Source of the DNA: JASFWK01 sp050049355
Lineage (GTDB): Bacteria; Chloroflexota; Anaerolineae; B4-G1; DUEL01
DNA: 8,133 nt
Reading direction: 5' to 3'
NCBI GenBank assembly: GCA_050049355.1
Contig: JASFWK010000096.1
Location: forward strand, 1-8,133
In this document: one piece after another, positions 5,529 through 8,133 of the stretch
Layout of the letters: every line of letters starts with the position of its first letter
Position numbering within the stretch: position 1 is the first letter of the stretch
The notes under the pieces: model-generated
Told to the model about the DNA's origin: nothing
Databases searched by the model: none
The model's input: the letters and a program-made list of their open reading frames with translations, nothing else
Position numbers and translations under genes: made by a program

Positions 5529-5855
5529 TTGGGTATCAAGGTCAAGAAGGGAGACACGGTTGAGGTCATCAGCGGGAATGACCGGGGGTTACGGGGAAGA
5601 GTTCTTCGTGTGATCCCTAAGGAGCAGCGCGTGGTGATCGCTGGCGTAAACATCGTCAGGAAGCACCAACGTCCAGTCCGAGCTGGACGGCGAGAAGTGC
5701 AGCCGGGCGTCATTGAGTTTGAGGCCCCTGTTCATGTCTCCAACGTTATGCTGGTCTGCCCGAATTGCGGCGAGCGAACGCGGGTCGGCTTCGAATCTCA
5801 GGACGATGGAGGCAAGGTGCGCGTGTGCAAGAAGTGCAGTCAGGTCGTAGAGTAG
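5529..5855 (+). CDS. rplX: 50S ribosomal protein L24, with C-terminal four-cysteine motif
   Basis: L24 is an assembly-initiator protein of the 50S subunit that binds the 5' end of 23S rRNA near the tunnel exit. The 108-residue product opens with a KOW-type segment, KVKKGDTVEVISGNDRGLRGRV (4-25), then GVNIVRKHQRP (39-49) and EAPVHVSNVML (65-75). The C-terminus carries CPNC (77-80) and CKKC (100-103), spaced as in a zinc ribbon. Many bacterial L24 proteins keep such cysteines while the E. coli form has lost them; zinc binding is inferred. The start is TTG, chosen because the family N-terminus begins there and AGGAG at 5517-5521 lies 7 nt upstream. No ATG near this point would give a full KOW domain. 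Confidence 0.97.
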   Translation: MGIKVKKGDTVEVISGNDRGLRGRVLRVIPKEQRVVIAGVNIVRKHQRPVRAGRREVQPGVIEFEAPVHVSNVMLVCPNCGERTRVGFESQDDGGKVRVCKKCSQVVE

Positions 5856-5871
5856 CCCAGCAAGGTACGGT

Positions 5872-6423
5872 GTGACAGCGATGCAGCGATTGAGGGAACA
5901 GTATCAAGAAGAGATCCGCCCCGCTCTGATGGACGAGTTTGGCTACCGGAATGTGATGGCGGTGCCTGCGCTCCGGAAGATTGTTATCAACATCGGTATG
6001 GGAGAGGCGCAGGACAATCCGAAAACGCTGGATTTTGCGGTGAAGGATTTGATGACTATAACCGGCCAGCGGCCGATCATAACCTACGCCCGCAAGTCCA
6101 TCGCAGGGTTCAAGTTGCGGGCAGGTCAGCCGGTCGGCGTCAAGGTCACCCTGCGCGGGGCACGGATGTGGGCTTTTCTGGATCGGCTGTGCAACGTGGC
6201 CCTGCCCCGGCAGCGAGACTTTAGGGGAGTGTCGGCCGCCTTCGACGGACGGGGAAACATAACAATCGGCCTGAGTGAGCAACTGGTCTTCCCCGAAATC
6301 GACTACGATGAGATTGATAAGGTCCGGGGGATGGAGATCAGCATTGTCACCACGGCTGAGACGGATGAGGAAGGGCGGCGGTTGCTGGAGTTGCTGGGAA
6401 TGCCGTTTCGGCGCCGACGCTAG
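5872..6423 (+). CDS. rplE: 50S ribosomal protein L5
   Basis: L5 binds 5S rRNA together with L18 in the central protuberance and contacts P-site tRNA. The 183-residue length is normal. The N-terminus RLREQYQEEIRPALMDEFGYRNVMAVP leads to KIVINIGMGEA (36-46), the family block TGQRPIITYARKSIAGFKLR (64-83), then GVKVTLRG and the C-terminal FPEIDYDEID (140-149) and ISIVTTAETDEEGR. I place the start at the GTG of 5872, because AAGGT at 5862-5866 gives a 5-nt spaced ribosome binding site. The ATG at 5881, three codons in, is the main alternative but would have a 14-nt spacing. The 16-nt gap after rplX shows no other element. Confidence 0.96.
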   Translation: MTAMQRLREQYQEEIRPALMDEFGYRNVMAVPALRKIVINIGMGEAQDNPKTLDFAVKDLMTITGQRPIITYARKSIAGFKLRAGQPVGVKVTLRGARMWAFLDRLCNVALPRQRDFRGVSAAFDGRGNITIGLSEQLVFPEIDYDEIDKVRGMEISIVTTAETDEEGRRLLELLGMPFRRRR

Positions 6424-6440
6424 AGCATAGGGGGGAGTGG

Positions 6441-6623
6441 ATGACGAGGAAGTGTCTACCGATTCGGGAGGAAAACCGGAAGTACGAGGTGCGAGTACGT
6501 AATCGCTGTAACCGTTGTGGACGCGCGAGAGGTTACTATCGCAGGTTTGGATTGTGTCGTATCTGCCTGCGCGAACTGGCCTTGCAGGGGAAGATCCCTG
6601 GTTTGGCGAAGGCCAGCTGGTAG
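6441..6623 (+). CDS. rpsN: 30S ribosomal protein S14, zinc-binding (C+) type
   Basis: S14 packs with S3 and S10 in the 30S head and joins late in assembly. At 60 residues this is the short form, which binds zinc through CNRC (23-26) and CRIC (39-42); all four ligands are present. The rest is typical: RRFGLCRICLRELALQGKIPG (34-54) and the end ASW. The N-terminus contains an additional Cys5 that is not part of the zinc site. The longer, cysteine-free paralogue used by some bacteria under zinc starvation is not in this window. GGGGGGAG at 6430-6437 acts as Shine-Dalgarno. The position between rplE and rpsH is the conserved one. Confidence 0.97.
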   Translation: MTRKCLPIREENRKYEVRVRNRCNRCGRARGYYRRFGLCRICLRELALQGKIPGLAKASW

Positions 6624-6633
6624 GGAAGGATCA

Positions 6634-7047
6634 ATGACAGTGACAGACCCGATCGCAGATATGCTGGCGCGCATCCGTAATGCCCTCATAGTGCAGCATT
6701 CGACGGTTGAGATGCCATCTTCTAAGATGAAAGTGGCTATTGCGGGCATCCTGAAGGATGAGGGATACATTGAGGATTACCGTGTGGTGGAGCGGGCGAA
6801 TCAGCCCGGCCTCCGTTTGGTGATCGACCTTAGGTATGTGGGAGAGCGGAGGCACCGTCAGCCTGTGATAACGGGCATGGAGCGTGTGAGCAAGCCTGGG
6901 CGTCGGATGTATACCAAGGTGGAGGATATCCCCTGGGTGCGGAGTGGTATGGGGATCGCCATCCTTACTACCCCCAAGGGAGTGCTCACCGGACAGCAAG
7001 CTCGCCGATTGGGAGTGGGTGGCGAGGTTGTCTGTCATATCTGGTAG
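6634..7047 (+). CDS. rpsH: 30S ribosomal protein S8
   Basis: S8 is a primary binder of the 16S rRNA central domain; in E. coli it also represses the spc operon by binding an mRNA site at rplE. The 137-residue product starts MTVTDPIADMLARIRNA and ends with the signature GIAILTTPKGVLTGQQARRLGVGGEVVCHIW (107-137). The middle holds the basic VSKPGRRMY segment at 85-93. I start at the ATG of 6634, 10 nt after the rpsN stop, with GGGAAGGA at 6623-6630 as Shine-Dalgarno. The frame is open farther upstream inside rpsN, but the family N-terminus fits this ATG exactly. I did not find an obvious S8-type regulatory stem around rplE by eye. Confidence 0.97.
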   Translation: MTVTDPIADMLARIRNALIVQHSTVEMPSSKMKVAIAGILKDEGYIEDYRVVERANQPGLRLVIDLRYVGERRHRQPVITGMERVSKPGRRMYTKVEDIPWVRSGMGIAILTTPKGVLTGQQARRLGVGGEVVCHIW

Positions 7048-7070
7048 GCATGGCTTAGGGAGGGTTTGAT

Positions 7071-7619
7071 ATGTCGCGTGTTGGTCGCATGCCGATTCCC
7101 TTGCCTGAGGGGGTAACAGCGGAGGTCAAGGGTAACAAGGTGACAGTCCGCGGACCCAAAGGGGAGCTGACCCGCACTTTTGATCCAGATATGGAGATCG
7201 TCCTGGAGGATGGTGTACTGAGGGTCTCTAGACCGACAGACGCGCGGCGTCATAAGGCTCTCCACGGGTTGACTCGCTCCCTTCTGGCTAATATGGTCAC
7301 TGGGGTCTCGGAAGGCTTTCAGAAGCAGCTGGAGATCCATGGGGTAGGTTATCGGGCTGATCTGCAGTCGGATGGGAGTCTGGTGATGCACCTGGGCTTG
7401 TCGCACCCGGTGCGGGTGGAACCACCGGAGGGGATTGACTTCGAAGTCGGCTCCAGCTCCCAGGTGATCACGGTGCGGGGGGCGGACAAGGAAACGGTAG
7501 GTCAAGTGGCAGCTGAGATTCGGGGCGAGCGCCCGCCCGAACCCTACAAGGGCAAGGGAATTCGCTATGTGGGTGAGCGGGTGCGGCGCAAGGCCGGCAA
7601 GATTGGAAAGGTGATCTAG
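7071..7619 (+). CDS. rplF: 50S ribosomal protein L6
   Basis: L6 lies near the factor-binding site of the 50S subunit and contacts the sarcin-ricin loop region. The 182-residue protein shows the internal duplication typical of the family: a first half beginning SRVGRMPIPLPEGV with VRGPKGEL (26-33), and a second half with GFQKQLEIHGVGYRA (82-96) and HLGLSHPV (107-114). It ends with the signature RPPEPYKGKGIRY (154-166) and a basic tail KAGKIGKVI. The ATG has GGGAGGG at 7058-7064 with 6-nt spacing. Length and motifs are ordinary, and it sits between rpsH and rplR as expected. Confidence 0.98.
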   Translation: MSRVGRMPIPLPEGVTAEVKGNKVTVRGPKGELTRTFDPDMEIVLEDGVLRVSRPTDARRHKALHGLTRSLLANMVTGVSEGFQKQLEIHGVGYRADLQSDGSLVMHLGLSHPVRVEPPEGIDFEVGSSSQVITVRGADKETVGQVAAEIRGERPPEPYKGKGIRYVGERVRRKAGKIGKVI

Positions 7620-7630
7620 GAGCAGAAGGC

Positions 7631-7996
7631 ATGGGAAAACGGGATCGTCGCCTGGGACGGTTGCGTCGGCGGAAGCATGTGCGCAAGAAGGTCTTTGGCA
7701 CGCCGGAACGGCCGCGTTTGAATGTTTTTCGCAGTTTACGTCACATCTACGCTCAGCTCATCGACGACACGCGTGGTCACACCTTGGTTGCCGCTTCGAC
7801 ATTGGAGCCAGAGGTGCACGAGCAGATAGACGAACTCAGCAAGACGGAGCAGGCACGGGTCGTGGGGGAGGTCTTGGCAGGCCGGGCTCTGGGGAAGGGT
7901 GTGACTAGGGTAGTCTTCGACCGAGCTGGGTACAAATACCGCGGCCGGGTGAAGGCTCTAGCCGAAGCTGCCCGTGAGGGCGGCTTGGACTTCTAG
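7631..7996 (+). CDS. rplR: 50S ribosomal protein L18
   Basis: L18 binds 5S rRNA and, with L5, forms the central protuberance. The 121-residue product has a very basic N-terminal tail (about residues 3-21) rich in Arg and Lys, then GTPERPRLNVFRSLRHIYAQLIDD (23-46), the TLVAAST strand (51-57) and the C-terminal signature VVFDRAGYKYRGRVKALAEAAREGGLDF (94-121). All are hallmarks of the family. The start ATG lies 11 nt after the rplF stop, and GGAG at 7619-7622 overlapping that stop is a plausible Shine-Dalgarno at 8-nt spacing. Nothing is unusual in length or sequence. Confidence 0.97.
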   Translation: MGKRDRRLGRLRRRKHVRKKVFGTPERPRLNVFRSLRHIYAQLIDDTRGHTLVAASTLEPEVHEQIDELSKTEQARVVGEVLAGRALGKGVTRVVFDRAGYKYRGRVKALAEAAREGGLDF

Positions 7997-8020
7997 GCAA
8001 CAGGGAGAACGGGAGGTCCT

Positions 8021-8133
8021 GTGGGAAATCGCGGAGCTTTCAGGGACGAACAAGAGCAACTTGACGAGCGGGTTGTCCACATTGCCAGGGTGGCCAAGGT
8101 GATGAAGGGAGGCCGACGTTTTGCCTTCCGCGT
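8021..8133 (+). CDS. rpsE: 30S ribosomal protein S5, 5' part (3' end outside window)
   Basis: S5 lies at the mRNA entry channel on the 30S body and contributes to decoding fidelity and mRNA unwinding. Only the first 37 codons are in view. The translation, from a GTG start, contains LDERVVHIARVAKVMKGGRR (14-33) followed by FAFR. This matches the S5 N-terminal domain, whose usual form is a short variable leader followed by a V-K-G-G-R-x-F-x-F core. GGGAGG at 8011-8016 lies 4 nt upstream of the GTG. Its position after rplR is the standard spc order. The window ends inside the gene, so nothing can be said about the C-terminal domain. Confidence 0.93.
   Translation, partial: MGNRGAFRDEQEQLDERVVHIARVAKVMKGGRRFAFR

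Noticed and set aside
6517..6633. Longer S8 starting inside rpsN
   Set aside because: The frame is open there, but the extra residues match no S8 and overlap the zinc motif region of rpsN; the ATG at 6634 fits the family start and has a ribosome binding site.
1..8133. A previously undescribed system, mobile element, CRISPR array or RNA gene
   Set aside because: All of the coding space is taken by conserved ribosomal protein genes in canonical order; I saw no direct-repeat array, transposase, tRNA or rRNA signature.

Overview
This window is an uninterrupted piece of the bacterial S10-spc ribosomal protein gene cluster, read entirely on the + strand. In order it carries rpsJ (3' end only), rplC, rplD, rplW, rplB, rpsS, rplV, rpsC, rplP, rpmC, rpsQ, rplN, rplX, rplE, rpsN, rpsH, rplF, rplR and rpsE (5' end only). 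That is the textbook order of S10 followed by spc, with no inserted, missing or broken gene. Every call rests on recognisable family signatures in the translation.

The source is a bacterium with moderately high G+C. Six of the 18 visible starts are not ATG (GTG for rplC, rplB, rplE and rpsE; TTG for rpsC and rplX), and nearly all genes have a purine-rich Shine-Dalgarno. S14 is the short zinc (C+) type and L24 ends in a four-cysteine zinc-ribbon-like motif. L3 has an extended segment at about residues 67-90, L22 has a lengthened tunnel hairpin, and L2 reads SPRDHPHGGGEG at the peptidyl-transferase loop. These traits fit a deep-branching non-proteobacterial lineage. My best guess is Chloroflexota, from memory of family sequences and not from a search.

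Layout: 3-209 end of rpsJ; 210-315 the only long spacer (106 nt), which holds a strong 15-bp stem-loop and a smaller hairpin next to the rplC ribosome binding site; 316-4888 rplC to rpmC, with gaps from 1 to 41 nt; 4885-8133 rpsQ to rpsE, with two ATGA start/stop overlaps (rpmC/rpsQ and rpsQ/rplN) and short gaps elsewhere. I see no convincing promoter or intrinsic terminator, so the whole stretch probably lies within one long transcript whose promoter is upstream of the window. No stretch over 300 bases lacks a gene.

The genes work together as parts of one machine. The large-subunit products (L2, L3, L4, L5, L6, L14, L16, L18, L22, L23, L24, L29) build the peptidyl-transferase surroundings, the exit tunnel and its rim, the 5S rRNA site and the subunit interface. 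The small-subunit products (S3, S5, S8, S10, S14, S17, S19) build the 30S head, the mRNA entry channel and early 16S assembly nodes. I found no new biological system. The observations most worth checking are the rpsJ-rplC leader structure, the longer L22 hairpin and a substitution at a known mRNA-helicase position of S3.
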